Assembly (NCBI GenBank): GCA_023101885.1 | Contig: JALPQD010000240.1 | Span: forward strand, 620,001 to 684,000 | Length of the DNA stretch: 64,000 nucleotides | Direction of reading: 5' to 3' | DNA from: Typhlomys cinereus | Lineage: Eukaryota > Chordata > Mammalia > Rodentia > Platacanthomyidae | Shown here: in pieces, positions 1-12,649 of the stretch | How positions within the stretch are numbered: the first letter of the stretch is position 1 | Layout of the letters: each line of letters starts with the position of its first letter | The notes under the pieces: generated by a model | Seen by the model: only the letters and a program-made list of their open reading frames with translations | Databases searched by the model: none | What the model was told of the DNA's origin: nothing | Position numbers and translations under genes: made by a program

Positions 1-924
1 TATAAAGATGATCTGGTTTTTAATCACTCCTGGGAAATGGTGTCAGCTAGAAGGAGCGTCTTTTTCAAACTTTTCCACCCCAAGGGGCATCTTTTTTTAA
101 TGCCGGCAAAGGTACTCTTGGTCTTGGAGAAGTTAGAAAGGGCAGGGAGAAAGCAGCGTGCCAGAAGATCTGGAGATCCCCAGGTGAGAGCGCAGGTGCA
201 CAGATTAGACTTCGACAGTGAGGTTAAGAGATGCGGAAGGGATTAAGGGAGGTGTCCGCTTGAACTAAGGACATTCATTCAGTCAATGGAATGAACACTT
301 AGTCTGAACTACAGTGATGTGAGAGGGCAAGACATGGTCTCACTCTAGAAGCAGATTGGTCAGATTGATTGGTAGAAGGATAAGTTCTAGACCACGAGGT
401 ATGTACTTTAACAGAAATGTAAATCTCTGTTTTCAAAGAGGAAGGAAAGAGCTGTGAGGTCTCCAAAGAGGAGTGAGACTGTGGTGGTGCTTGAAGTGAA
501 GGGAGGAGTACGTAGGGTGGTGAGAAGACCAACAGGAGAACTCTAAAGGAAACAGCTTACGTGACAGTGTAAAGATCCTACAGGGAAGGCTGACGAGGCT
601 CTGGATGCTTCTTTAATGAGTGACTTTCAATGTAGGCATATGGAATTGGGTTTAAACTAATCCGCAGATATGAGTAAGTCAAGTGGAACATGTTGAAGTG
701 TATCTTCTTGCAGCTGAGTTTCACATGTTAATGTGCATTACAGTTTCTCTTTTATTTGTACTATATAGCCTCCTTTGGGATTTTTCAGGACAAATTCTGC
801 ATTTTTTTCCATGTTAGATTCTTGACTTGTTTGATATAAGATGGAAACTCCATGGAATTAAGTGTGGGGCCAGAATTTGTCATGTTCATTTTCAATGTGT
901 TTTAGAAAATTCAGTGCATTCAGG
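1..924. other. Unique non-coding sequence
   Basis: No repeat, exon or RNA gene is recognisable here. The open frames are short and show no known domain. Ordinary intronic or intergenic DNA is the simplest reading. Confidence 0.5.
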
Positions 925-1100
925 TTGGGGACATGGCTCAGGGGTTAAAACCCTTGCCACATAAGTGAGAGGACGTGAGTTTGGATTCCCAGACCCACAT
1001 AAACACACCTGATGGAAATGCTAGTGGCCTTCAATTTTGGTCCTGAAAGGCAGAGCCTGAGAAATCCCAGAGCAAAGCAATAAGGAGGAAGAATAAGCCA
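925..1100 (+). mobile_element. Old tRNA-derived SINE
   Basis: The head reads ggacatggctcaggggtta, a tRNA-like A box, followed about 45 bases later by gagtttggattccc, a B-box-like motif. The body then matches the same SINE family found intact at 49926-50230 and 57106-57444 (for example the stretch around ggtcctgaaaggcagagcctg). It lacks the long (AC)n tract and clear target-site duplications, so it is an older, decayed copy. Confidence 0.7.
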
Positions 1101-1110
1101 AATATTCTAT

Positions 1111-1448
1111 TGTCTTTGTTATTTTTTTTCTTGTTGCTGTGACCAAATGACTGAAAAAAGAAGCTCAAGGAGGGGAGGGTTGATTTTGGCTCATGGTTTA
1201 AGAAGAGAAAAAAACCATCATGGTAGGGAAGACAGAGATGGGGGCAAGAGTCAGCTTTGCTTTTGAAAGAGAGAGAGAGAGGGAGAGAGAAAGACGTGGG
1301 GACCTGGCAATAGAACCTCAGGGCCTGCCCCTGTGGACCATCCTTTTTCCATAAGGTTCTACAACTCTAAAACAGTGCCACAAGCTGGGGTTCCACGTAT
1401 TCAAGCACACGGGCCCTGCGGGGGATAATTCACATTCAAACCGCGACA
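1111..1448 (-). mobile_element. ERVL-MaLR-type solo LTR (antisense)
   Basis: Read on the minus strand this starts TGTCGCGGTTTGAATG and ends near the characteristic MaLR 3' portion, whose complement here is ttgttgctgtgaccaaatga. Related copies lie at 16487-16825, 42048-42714 and 55110-55378. The flanking pentamers tctat and tctgt match at four of five positions, as expected for an aged LTR target-site duplication. A (GA)n run at about 1266-1292 lies inside it. No internal retroviral sequence is present. Confidence 0.65.
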
Positions 1449-1754
1449 TCTGTGAAGTATTAATGGGGTTTTTGTTCATTCAGGAGTTCAGATGAAATTA
1501 GTAAGATTTCCATGCAAACTTGGCCTCCGCCCATTCCCATGAACCAGATGCTGAGAAATGACTTGAAGTTATCTGCATTCCGGTATGATTTCTTGCTTTG
1601 CTACTCGCCATTGTGTGGCCCTGTTGATTTATTGACCTTGTTGAAGCTCATCTTCCTCATTCACAATGAGATAACAATACCCAGTATGCATCCATGAGGC
1701 AGAAATGTGGGCATACTTGTGAAATGTTTGTATGAAACAGGGCTCAATTAAAGA

Positions 1755-1865
1755 CTGGCAATGGCTAAATGCGTAATCTCTATACTGGTGAGGCTGAGGC
1801 AGTAGGAAGGTCCAACCTGTGCTACAAAGTCATGCTCTGTCTCTAAAAGCAAAAAAAAAAAAAAT
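1755..1865 (+). mobile_element. Diverged B1-like SINE
   Basis: The segment follows the B1 (7SL-derived) order: a taatctctatactggtgaggctgaggcag core, then gctacaaagt, then a ctctgtctctaaa motif and an A-rich tail. It is strongly diverged. The match to B1 is from memory of the family, not an alignment. Confidence 0.6.
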
Positions 1866-1975
1866 CCTAATATCAATATTAAGACTCATAAGTAGCATCT
1901 GATATAGATTTTCTCTGTCGCCATCTTGTGAAATTGGCATTACCTCTGAGAAACATCCTTAACTCTCTTTTTACC

Positions 1976-2175
1976 TTTTCTTTTGAAACAGGGTTTCACT
2001 GAGTTACCTGGGTTGGTCTTGAATTCACTCTCGAGCCTAGACTGGCTTCGAACTTTTTAATCTTTCTATTTCAACTTCCCGAAGCCTGTGGAAGTCCAGT
2101 ATGTCTGAGGCAGGAGGATTTCAGTCCTGTACAAAGCTGGAATTGCAGGGCTGTACTACTGTGGCTGGCTTTTCT
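1976..2175 (-). mobile_element. B1-like SINE (antisense), interrupted
   Basis: The plus strand reads tttgaaacagggtttcactg, the reverse complement of the B1 3' end, followed by ttggtcttgaattcactc and gactggcttcgaact. The usual B1 head complement appears only after a short interruption, near gctgtactactgtggctggc. The interruption at about 2105-2130 looks like a short B1-like fragment in the opposite orientation, so this may be a composite. Confidence 0.55.
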
Positions 2176-2297
2176 TCTTTTGACTGCTCTAAGCACTATT
2201 TTATCCATTCTGTGTTAAGCTGTGAAATGAGCTAAGTATTTGCTGCTATTTTGGCAGTTGGACTCTCAGGGTTTTAATCAAAAGATAGATGAGATGG

Positions 2298-2722
2298 TGT
2301 CATAGTTTGGCACAGGTGTCAACTTGACAGTTAAGGGTTTGAGCTCTGGGCACGTTTATAGAGAATTAGTGATTGAGTTAGTCCCACAATAAGCCTCCAG
2401 GAGATTGTCTAGCTGAGGGGGAGGACCAAGCCCATGATGGGTGGGATTAGGCCTTGTAATAAAATACAGACAGCTGGTTGAGAGACTTGGCATCCTTCTG
2501 TACACTTGGCCAGACATACTGGTTTGGCAAGTAAGGATCGTCCCTCTCTCAGCCATTATGTGGTGACAGTGTGGCCAGTTCCCTCGGCCCTGGTGTTGGC
2601 GCATGCTTTCCTGTCAAGCTGGACTATGAACTGTAACTGAACTGTTGTAAGGAAATAAATCCCTTGTTCCCTTAAGCTGTTTGATAGTGATTTGTCAGCA
2701 ACCACGCAGGCAAACTGCAACA
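2298..2722 (+). mobile_element. Solo MT-like MaLR LTR with 5-bp TSD
   Basis: A 425-bp LTR begins TGTCATAGTTTGG and ends AAACTGCAACA, with the TG...CA termini typical of LTRs. The pentamer gatgg lies immediately before (2293-2297) and after (2723-2727) it, a perfect target-site duplication. The signal AATAAA at 2654-2659 fits the LTR polyadenylation region. The sequence aggtgtcaacttgacag near the start is typical of rodent MT-type MaLR LTRs. Two relatives lie in the window: a complete antisense one at 35012-35416 and a 3'-truncated one at 44308-44681. It carries no coding sequence. Confidence 0.85.
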
Positions 2723-2727
2723 GATGG

Positions 2728-4441
2728 ACATTAGGTCAAATGGATATGTGGATCAGGGTGGAGTCTATCTTAAAATCAGGGTACATGGCGGATGGAGGAT
2801 ACTCAGAGTTGTAGTAACCAGATATTTATGTTTTATCTCCACTTCTTGTGACCCCCTCAAATGTCATTTTTCTTTCTTTCTTTTTTGAAAGGAAACCTAA
2901 GGATTTTCTGAGCTGTTGTAGATTCGTATCCAGATGTTCAGATGTGGAATTTCTCAGTCAGACCATGGGAGAGGGCTAGGCATACTTGAGGACTGTCCTT
3001 GCACCCCAAGATCTACCTCAGCAGAGAGTGGTGTGTGGTCTTGTGATTCTCTCAGTGTTTAGGAACTGACTGACTAGGCATATGGAGTCAGAGTAACCTC
3101 TAAATCCTGATTTGTGGGTTCTCTATGTTTGAACTGTTGCCAGAAACGTAATGTTTTAATGCATTTTTGTGCACATGTGAAAGAGAATCCACTTTCCAAG
3201 ACTGTGGGTGGAGAACAGCACCCCATTCTTATGATTGAAAGTCAGTTGAAGCTTTAGGACAAGGCACCTTTGGGAACACACTCACTCGTTCTCTGTTTGG
3301 GCATCAACTCTTTAATCTTTTGTCCTTGGGAAGGGGGTGGGGAAAAATCTAATATACTGTAATAGGATGTTTTTCAAAACTAGAAACACTTCAAAACAAG
3401 TTTAAATATAAATGAAATTGATTTCCAAATGTCTTGTTAAAAAAATGCAGATGTTTTATATTTATTATATCATTTTTTGTTTTATCACCTTGCAAAATTT
3501 TACAGCATGGAATTTTATTTAATGCAGTGGCATTTTGTGCAGCAATATCAGACAGATGCATTTGCTTCATATTTGGGGACTTTTTTTTCTTTTTGGCAGG
3601 ATATTAAAACTGAAACTGGTGCTTGGGGAGTGTGGAGGAGGCATTTTGCTTATTGGTAATTGAAGGCAACAACCATCTTCCCTCCAAATGCACCCATTGA
3701 AAAGCTTTATTGGTTAGATAAGTGATTGAACACTTCATGACCCGGAAGTTCAAGCAGAGCCACTTCCCGGAGGCCTCGGCTCTGCGCACGCAGGAACCAC
3801 TCTTCAGATTCGCTCTGACTCTACTTTTGATCTGTTGCTTTTACTGGGTTAGGAGTTTTTGAGGACTCGTGGCACAGACACAGAGCGCCACGTGGCTAAG
3901 CGGTGGACATATCTTTAAGCATGGCGCCAAGGAGCTAGACTTCATTGTCTCCCTTAGTTTGTGCATTGTAGCTCCTTTCCTTTTTAGACATTCCACTGGT
4001 ACCCTTTAAGGGTTACAAGCTAGATTTCACAACTGAAAAATGAAAGGTTATTTGTTTATTTTTCTTTTTCTGTAAAAATCTCCTTTGACAGGCATGGGCA
4101 GGTTGCAGCGTTCTTAACCAAACCATAGACACTGTTGGTTCCCACACCCTGTGGGTCACATCAAAATCCCCTATTAATTAAGCAGAAGTTGTATCTGAAT
4201 AAATCACTCAGCATAAGAAACTCACAGTGGCGTTTGTTCTAAAGACATTTGTGGAATTAATGAATTTGGTGACGGTAACATTTTTGATAACTCTTAAGGA
4301 TCCAGAAAAAGTTAATATGTAAATAATTTCTTAAACAGTCTGAACAGTCAGCGACTGAGTGGGAGATAGCTAATAATTTTTATGTTTTCCCAAAAATCTT
4401 GTTGCTTTTAAGGGAGAGGGAAGAGTAAGGTAGATATTATT
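2728..4441. other. Unique non-coding sequence
   Basis: Mostly AT-rich DNA without a recognisable repeat or exon. Short CpG-containing patches occur around 3740-3900 (for example gacccggaagttc and agcgccacgtggc) but nothing indicates a promoter or exon. Confidence 0.45.
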
Positions 4442-4459
4442 TGAAGAAAAAAATATATT

Positions 4460-4794
4460 TTTTTAATTTTTTATTTCCTCTCATACAAACTTAATAGGTA
4501 CACTGGTCCCCTTCCTCCCTATCTCCCAGTGCCTCCTCCCCATCCCTGGAGCATCCTTTAATGTGTATGTCAAATTTTCCTCTGAGTATGTCAAACTTTC
4601 CTCTCTGATGAGGTGTAAGGACTCAGTGGCATTTCCTAAAACTCTTTCTTGTGTTCCCCTTAAGTATAGAAACACTATTGTGGCTGTTAATCCCTTGCTT
4701 CTAAGGATCCTAGTGCCTTTAGTACATGCTAGACTTTGAGGGATCAATAATGTGTTGGTCATTGCACAGGTCATGCAAAGTCCTATTATGATTG
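4460..4794 (-). mobile_element. 5'-truncated L1, 3' UTR only
   Basis: About 335 bp of LINE-1 3' UTR inserted on the minus strand, homologous to 22871-23478, 53037 onward and 55685 onward. The plus strand starts with a T-rich tract (complement of the A tail) and the shared motif cataCAAACTTAATAGGTAC. The flanks gaagaaaaaaatatatt (4443-4459) and gaagaaaaatatatt (4796-4810) form a target-site duplication differing only in the length of the A run. This is a typical severely truncated target-primed insertion with no coding capacity. Confidence 0.85.
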
Positions 4795-4907
4795 TGAAGA
4801 AAAATATATTGAGGTCAGGGGATTGGCAAAACACAGTGCACTTAAGCTAACCAGTATTTTTGCAAATGAAATTTATTGGCTCACTTAACCATTTTTTGCT
4901 TGCATGA

Positions 4908-4908
<1 letters not shown>

Positions 4909-4950
<42 letters not shown>
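4909..4950. repeat. (TG)n microsatellite
   Basis: An uninterrupted TG run of about 21 units. The following sequence (4951-5040) resembles a decayed SINE in antisense orientation, so the array may have grown from a SINE tail. Confidence 0.95.
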
Positions 4951-4951
<1 letters not shown>

Positions 4952-5040
4952 AAGAGGACACTTGAGTGTGTTTGGCTGTGGGGGCCCAAGGTGACATCAG
5001 GAATCATCCTGGCTTACTTTGCCTTCAAGGGCTAGAAGTA

Positions 5041-8000
5041 CAACTTCTGCCATATTTGTCTGCCATTTTTGCATGGGATCTGGGAATCTAAACTCAGGTC
5101 TTTTTGCTTTTGTGTCAAAACCATTTAGAAGTTGTCTTAAACACTCTCTGTGACTGCTTTCTTCTTCAGTGACAGCATTAAGCAGTTGCCCCAGACAATA
5201 CTGTAGGGTTCCTCTGCAGTATAGAAAGAGCCAACTCTGATGTGGGTAAGCAAACCTGCACGGAATGAGGTTCATATGAATTAGAAACCAGATCTATTCA
5301 CAGAGGCGTGATCAGAGGACGATGATTATTGTGTGTATATGTAACAATACTTGCATGTATATGTTATTATGACATATACATACAATATGTATGACAAATG
5401 ACTTGAACATCACTGCTCCCACCACTACCTTACCCATGGCAGACACTAAAAAGGTTGATTATATAGTACATTTTCCTATTGAATTCAGATTTGGTCTTAG
5501 AATCCCCCTCAGCAATTTTCAATAGTCATCGTTCATGTTATTATGAAGGCAGAACTGCTTCTCCATCGCCACAGCGTAGTTTCTCTCTTATTGTCTGTAA
5601 TCCACCTGAGGTTAAAGCACTCACATGTTACATGGTAGCTCTGAGCCTGACATGTGGTGCAGAATTACTGCAGAGGTTTGTGATCTTTGCATTGCATTCT
5701 CCAGATACTCCCCTACCTCCCCACGTTTGTTCCTGTTCAGTAAATGTCTCTTGAGGTTCAATGTGCTATATGCTCTGTCCTAGGCACTAGGGATTCTGTG
5801 GAGAAATAAGGCATGCCAAGTCTATGCTTTTCATGGTAAAAACAGGCTAGTGTAGGGAACAAGTGATCAAGGTGACACAAGGTAGAACATGGAATTACAT
5901 AGAGGTGAAGGCATCATGTCTGTAGGCTGAGGGAGGGTCAGGGAAGACCCTCCCATGGACGCAGTGCTTGATCGAAAACTTTCCTCTAAAGAAGAGAACG
6001 TTCTGCAGCAGAGAACGGGAGGAGGAGGACAGCACAGTAGAATGAGGTGAGTGCCGGCTTCACCAAGGAACACCGGGGCGAGGTGCCTGGCTGCCGGGGA
6101 AAGGCTGGGTAAGACATGAGCATTCAGCTTCCCACTGCGTGGCGGTGTTCTTTCCTATCACTCACGAAAGTGAAGCAGGAGGATCATCGTAACTGAAAGG
6201 CCTGTCTCGTGTCTTCTCCTGCTGAGCTCATTAAGCATCTAGAGAAATCAAGGCCACACCGAACAACTCAGAGGGGAAACCGCAGCAACTTCTCTCAGCA
6301 CCTGGGGATAGCTGAGTTAGCAGATAAGACTAAGCCAAAGCCTTGCCTTCGCAGCCTCATACCGAGGAATTAGTCCCAAGGCACCATGAGATGAGACTGC
6401 TGCAACTTCTCCAGTGAGGGCCACACTGGTGCCATGATCCAGAAGAGCCAAGAAGGGGACACGTGTGTTTATGTTGGCATTTGGCAGACGTCACTTCAGC
6501 CAGTGATTGTCTCCCACGGTGCCCACCTGGACTCACATCATCTAAGTCCTGAGAGGATGAGTAGCAAGTGTTCGTCTCTATGCGGTTCCTTCCCGTTGCT
6601 CAGGAGGCTGAGTGTGAGCTCAGGGCCTTCCTGGGCTACGTGGTAACTCCCACACGGTCTTGAGATGAACATCAGAAAAGTCTAAATTGAGACTCATTCT
6701 AAGAGATACAGGAGCAGTGCTTATAGTTATCACGGTCTTTCAAAGGTAAGGACGACAGAGCAATAGAAGGAAAGGGGAGGAGAATGAGAAAACTGAAGAG
6801 TTCTTCTGACTGGATCTTGGAACAGAAAAATAACATTGAATAGAAGGAAACCTGGTGACATTCAAATAGAGTCTGAAGTTTAGTTAAGAGCAAAAGTAAT
6901 AAATCAAGCATGTGCTCTAATAAATTGCATTCCTTCTAAATTGTGGAATGCCTTGGGGTGACCTAGAAAATCCAGTTGAACTTGTAGTGCCCCCACATGC
7001 TGTGACAGCTTCAATCCATCTCAGTGGCTGGAGGCTGACCCTGGACCGTGGCCTTCACTGCTGGGTGAATGCTTTCCAAATCCCCAGCAGATAGGTTTTA
7101 ACATCTGAAGTATGGCATGCCATAGGACTTTTCTTCTTTCCCCCAACAGCCTCCCACTTCCAGAACAATCTTAGGGTTCAGGTAGAAAGGATTAATTAAT
7201 GCTTGGGGCCTGAGGAAATTCAACATCCTTAAGACTTCTTAGTAGAAATGGTTGACAGATGGAGCCCTAATTACTCCATCCAGCTTTCTGCTGCACCTCA
7301 GACATGGGTCCTGGAGGAGGCAGTCTGGGAGATGGGTTTCTAGCCCGGGTCTTAGCTAACCAGGTTGTAGAAACAGACCTTTCATTCTACTACAACATAA
7401 AGGTTGGTGCTACTCACAGGGAATTCTCACTTGTATGTTTTAGAAAAGAGAGAGACCCGGGAGCTAGAGAAGGGCCCTGGGTGGGGCTGCACTATTTCAT
7501 GGCCTTGAATGTTGCTGAGGAGTTGCTGGGAGGAGGGCAGTAGTGGCAGGAAGTGACTGTCCAGGATTTAGAAGGCGTGGTCTGTCTAGGAATCTCCATT
7601 TTCTAGCTAAGGTGGAGGAGGCGTTATAAAATGGTAGCTGAAGCTAACATTCCTGACTCTAGTCTGTGTTAGATAGCAGTGAAGGAAGCAGGGACATAGT
7701 TGCTGCTTTGTGGTGGTAATATTGGGAGAATAGATATTGAGATTAGAAAAGAATTTACAGAGCATATTATATCCTATTATGAAGATGGTTGTCAAGTAAG
7801 AAGTGGTGTTCTCTTGAGGGCGAATTCTTTCCCATAATCACTGTTTTCTGAAAAAGAGGACCCAAAGAGATCCCACATCTGTTACTGATTCCTCCCAGGC
7901 AACCAGTCTTGGCCTATAGTGTCTGTGTAAGCAGCTCTGCAGTCCCGGGGGGTGGGGGTGGGGGTTGCTTTCTAACAAGCCACTCTGGGGATAGGAAACC

Positions 8001-8290
8001 ACGCCCTCCCCATATGATCCCTGAGACTGGACAGTGTGAGGAAGACACAGGTCTTGACCATTGACCCCACTGGTGCTCACGCCGTGGTGGGCGGCAGCTC
8101 CCAGAGGCACGGGCATGAGCACACCTTGCTGATTGTTTGGGCAGTGCTCCCCGGAAGCAGCCTCCTGCTTGCTCATGTGTCTGCCCTTTCAGTGGCTGCC
8201 ACTCAGCAGAGCAGGGGCTGCCTGTACATTCATTCATTTACTCATTCATTTACTCAGGGAGAGGCTTGGGGGTTCCGGTGCAGAGGTTTG
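5041..8290. other. Unique non-coding sequence with one SINE relic
   Basis: No exon or RNA gene is recognisable. About 6590-6665 (aggaggctgagtgtgagctc, then cctgggctacgtgg) resembles part of a B1 SINE. The remainder gives no family match. A short ATTCATTTACTC doublet sits at about 8228-8258. Confidence 0.4.
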
Positions 8291-8300
8291 AGATTTATTT

Positions 8301-8400
8301 CTGTTTTTTTTTTTTTTTTTTTTTTCCATTGTCCTGCTGGGTGACTTTGGAGAACTTCTTAACCTCTGTGCTTTATGTATAAAACCAAGGTGAAAAGCAT
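8301..8400 (+). repeat. Poly(T) run followed by a MIR fragment
   Basis: About 20 T residues are followed by ctgctgggtgactttggaga and cttaacctctgtgct. The latter reproduces the MIR core order (gtgacctt... then cttaacctctctgtgcc). This is an ancient mammalian SINE relic. Confidence 0.55.
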
Positions 8401-8799
8401 CCACTTTAGAAATTCTGTGGCGTTTTAAATGGTATAATCCAGCACTACTGACTTGAAGGGGGAAGGTTCTTTATCATCTCAAGCTCACTGTGGCCTGTGC
8501 ATCTGGCCTCTCCCACCGATGTCTACGGCACTCTGTCCCCTACTGCGACAACTGAGACTGCATCCAGATGTCTAGGGGGAGGAGTGGCAGGCACACTGTC
8601 CCTAGTGAGAGCCACTGGTGTCAGAGTCAGAGGGTAGCTTACACTCTGGATGTCACGGGCTTGGCAGGAGACACAGTGCTATGCTCTGCTATGAGTTGAT
8701 ACATGACTCTCCTGAGGTCACTAGCTCAGCGGAGTCAGAAAGATGACTTACCACCAGAACTCCTAACCAAGTCTGTGTCTCAGGTCTCAAGTTTTCCTT

Positions 8800-9215
8800 T
8801 GGTGTCTGTTGCCAGTATTTTGAGGAAGAGCTTTTGACTATAGAGTTTTGGGCTATTTTTAGTGTTTTAAAAAATCTTACTGAAGTAAAACATTATTAAA
8901 TGTTAAATAATTTCCACTTAGCCTCAAGATAAAAGTTCTTTTGTGGCTGGTATTTTTACTTTGGCAAACTGCATGCGACATAAAATTTGCCATTTTAAAC
9001 ATTTTTATCTGTTCAGTGCATTAAGTATACTGTATTACAGCAGTTAGTAACTGGATCCATCTCCAGAACCTTTTCCATGTTTGCAGTGGAGGCCCCAATG
9101 CCCGCTTACCAACCTCAGTCCCCTGTCCTGCTCCTGACAGCACGGGAGCACTTCTGTCTCTATGTTCTGCAATGTTCTGCAACTTCATGGAGTGGAATCA
9201 TACCATAGTTGTGTT
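8800..9215 (-). mobile_element. Ancient L1 (L1M-type) 3' fragment
   Basis: The plus strand contains ttgccattttaaacattttt, ggatccatctccagaacctt, ttctgtctctatg and tggagtggaatcatacc in this order. That is the order seen on the antisense strand of old mammalian L1 3' ends. It is highly diverged and its limits are approximate. Confidence 0.55.
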
Positions 9216-10490
9216 TGATTTCAGGTTCCTCCGTGGATTGGTTCTTACTCGTAGAGCTCCCTGGTAAAGCTCAAGGTGGAAGTGAATCTTCTGGGAACCT
9301 TTGCCCACTGTTGAGCTTTTCTTTGTTTGTCTCCCTCCCATGATCCCTCTGTGAGGTAAAGTCTCCTAGAGGCCAGCAAAAGAGGCGGGGCTTGCTTTCT
9401 CTTCCTCTGCTTCCAGGCCCTGCGAGGACAGGCAGAGGCTGTGCAGGCCTGTGGTCCAATGAGTGATGCTACACACCTCTGCTCTTCAAGTAACCCCTGC
9501 TTGAGCACATTCTTCTTCCGCTAGGAGGAAACTCGGAGCTGGAATGACTGGCAGGCTTCAATGCTCCTTATAGTTCTTAATGTCTTTCTTTTTTAAATTG
9601 TGCTTTCTTTAATTTCATATGTGGTCTCAAAGACTTTTTGTGGCAGAAGTGCTGTAAATAGTTAAAGCAAATAAGTAAGTACAGGATTGTCTTTGGGGCA
9701 CCTGGCAGATTTGAGAACGCTAAGCAGCTGCCAAAGTCACCAGGACAGCAAAAAGTTGAGCTTGATTATGCTGGGTGACGGCTGGTCTCCCTTTCAGAGA
9801 CCCAGGTGCAGGTCTTTGTCCTCTGTGGCCATTAACGCTCTGGTATGTAAGCTGCTGTCAATAAGCCACAGGGAGGCAGCCCTGGCCCAACTACTCATGG
9901 ATAGAATGTGCAGTCCTGGCATCGGACAGAAGGATTTACCAGCCACAGTTGCCCATCATAGGGAACATTTGGCTGTATGTGGTCTGTTCTATGTACTGGA
10001 AATGTCCCCTTTGCCAGCTGGGAGAGTCAACAGACACATTCCATCAGCCAATGTGGTGGCGTCTGTCAGTCACAAATACTCCAAACCCTTATATCTTGAA
10101 GTAGAGTTGCAAGATACCCATAGCTGTCCAGGAGACCCAGACAAGGACTTTGCCCCTTGCTGACAGGCTATTCGGCTGGTGCATTCATGTTTTAAATATA
10201 TGTAGGCTTCGTGACTCAGCATCAGTAGGTCTCCCCCCTGGGTGTGCACAAGCAAAACTTTGAAAACAACACCTGGAGGATCCTCATCTGATTGCTCCAG
10301 AATTGGGGGGGAGAGGTTGGGGGCAGATGATTTTAATGCATGGTAGGGTTTAAGACCACTCTTCATATCCTTGAACCTATGACCAACCAGAGTCTCCATG
10401 CCTGCCTGTCTGTGCCTATGATGACCACGCTGCTGCTCACACTTGACTGATGTGGATCAGTAAGACTGAAACTTACTATGCACTAGATAT
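9216..10490. other. Unique non-coding sequence
   Basis: No repeat is recognised. The tandem doublet tgttctgcaatgttctgcaa lies just upstream near 9164. A frame of 158 codons on the plus strand (9687-10163) opens with TTG and has no recognisable domain; I treat it as chance. Confidence 0.4.
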
Positions 10491-10595
10491 TTGTTTGTTT
10501 GTTTGTTTGTTTATTGTGATGCTGGGGATTGGACTCAGGGACTTGTTTCTGACAGGCCTGTGCTCTACCAAGGTCGGGGTCTGGTTGTGAGTACT
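10491..10595 (-). mobile_element. ID/B4-like tRNA SINE relic with (TTTG)n tail
   Basis: A (GTTT)n run of about six units is followed by gatgctggggattggactca, then gacaggcctgtgctctacca. This is the reverse complement of an ID-like SINE: A-rich tail, B box, then A box. About 10596-10760 shows faint MIR-like antisense order but is too diverged to call. Confidence 0.65.
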
Positions 10596-10759
10596 TCATA
10601 TACTTTACCTCAGAGTTCCTTTATCACAGCTTTCTGAGACTGGTGTCCTTGTTCTCGTTGAAGGCGTGTGGAGCCAGAACTGTGGAGTAGTTGAGTCATC
10701 CTCCTAAGGCCACCTGGCTGCTGAGTGGCCGGGCCCAGGACGACACCATACTACAGCTG

Positions 10760-12640
10760 CTGGAGGCTTCTGAGCTGAGAGGAGGTTTGATCTAGTTCCC
10801 TCAGATGTGGTTCTTGGGCTAATGTTTCCTTCCCATTGAGGAACGGGAGGTAGACACACTACCAGGTGTGGAAACCGGGGATGTCAGAAATGCAGGCGGA
10901 AGCCCCAAAGATCTAGAGCTCTGTAGGGGCCACGTCTATGGGCGACCACTGCCCAGTGAAATTCCTCAAGTATGTGCAGAGTGATGCAGGCGGCGAGCCA
11001 CAAGCCGTGAGGGAAGGAAGAGGTGGCAAGAACACTGGGGTCTTCCTGACGTCACATTCATAGGAAGCCGTGGACGCCAGAAGTCCCCTGTAACTCTTCT
11101 TGCCTCGTCTGCAGCTGTGTCTGCCGAGTCTGGAGAGCCAGTGTCCTCGGGGATCACTGCACATCTCTCGTGGTTTTGGCGGCCACTTTGCCGTCCAGAA
11201 TGCCACGCATTTTTCCTATGGAAATGTGCTCTGTGTGGTTCTGATTTATTGCCCTCCCTCTGCTGTCTTCCTGGGCTGCTTTTCATTCCTGCTTTTTCCT
11301 GCCGTGTTCCTGCCCTGGCCAGGGCAGTGGGGCCCTGTCCACCTACCACTCTCCTCTAGTGGCCTCTATTCTTCAGCTCTGCTGCCTCTCTTTCTGGGTC
11401 TCAAAGATTCTTCTCTCTCCAAACCCTTATCTGTGCCCACTTTTCCTGGGAAGTCTAGGTGATTTCTTATACTATACCTCCCTCCTTTGCTCAAATCTTT
11501 TCCATGCTAGCAGAGCAAAGATCACGAATGGTCTAGTTAGTTCCTTACCAGCCCCAAGCTCACGATTATCAGGAGCTTGGGGGGGGTGGTTTTCATTTTG
11601 TTATTTATTCAGCTGATACTTGAATTTGGGTATCTTTTTCCTTGTGGATGGCTTTAACACCGTTACCATTGCCTGACATAGCACAGTGTGGAAACTGTGG
11701 TCTTTAAGTGTGGACATCTTCCCATTCATGGTGTAGGAACTGGGCTCCCAGCTAGTATAAAATTAGCATTCTTTTAGATACTAACTGAGCCTTCTTCTTG
11801 TGGGTTGTGGGTTTTTCCAAGTCATTCTCTTCTGTCAATCTCATTTGTCAAAGTCCTTGGTGTTCCACAGACAGAGATGACTCAGGAAAGTGCAGCTCGG
11901 ATTAATCCACTGAGCCATTTGGCAAGTATTCTTGTGAAAGGAAGATGGGCACTAGGCATCCTCAGGGTGGAGGTCAAGTGGGGCTATCATTTATCTCTGC
12001 CAAGTCTGCTGCCCTCTGTTCTCTTGTGGCCTTTTTGCCCACACCCAAGAATCTCATTTGTGCTCGAAAAAGGCACAGGGGCACCAGTGCCTTGTCTTCC
12101 CTTAAGCAACATGCACCAGAGTTTGGGTGGGCATCTGCTGGGATGCAGGGGTGCATTGTGCTGAGACACAGGAGGCCCAGGGACAAGATCTCCTTGCTAG
12201 GTATTGCCCAGGAGCTTAGATTAAGGATTCTGGTGAGCAGGAGGCAGTAAAGTGCAGTGGCAGAAGAAAGCAGGCTTTCACAAAGGAATGTCACCCATTC
12301 TGTCTGTGATCAATCATGCTCAACAAAGAGGCCAGCAACACGCCTTGCCCCTCCCCTGTCACTGTTCCACCATCCAAGCTTACAGAAGATGTCGATGTTC
12401 ACTTCGATGTTCACTTCTGTCCCTTTTCCTGATGCCAGCTTTTCCCAACGTGGAAGAGGTTGGTGGGTTGATGACAGTGATTTTTAAAATTTATTTTTGA
12501 TGTGGTCCTAGGTGGTAGGAGACACCTTCATGAGAGGCCACCCATTTCCCTGGATACGTCCCCCAAAATGTCAACCTCCACCATAAAGCTGAAAAAGACA
12601 TTTCACATACATAAAATATGTAATTAAAATGATGAATTAT
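10760..12640. other. Unique non-coding sequence, moderately GC-rich
   Basis: Many overlapping frames on both strands at 10900-12300 reflect higher GC content rather than a gene; none shows a recognisable domain. A small tandem doublet cgatgttcactt lies at about 12392-12418. I cannot place any exon here. Confidence 0.4.
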
Positions 12641-12649
12641 TGTAAGATA

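Noticed and set aside
9687..10163. 158-codon plus-strand open frame
   Set aside because: Opens with TTG, has no recognisable domain or splice context, and sits in mammalian DNA where such frames occur by chance.
10913..11616. Cluster of overlapping frames on both strands as a possible gene
   Set aside because: Explained by locally higher GC and fewer stop codons; no frame shows a known domain and both strands are equally open.
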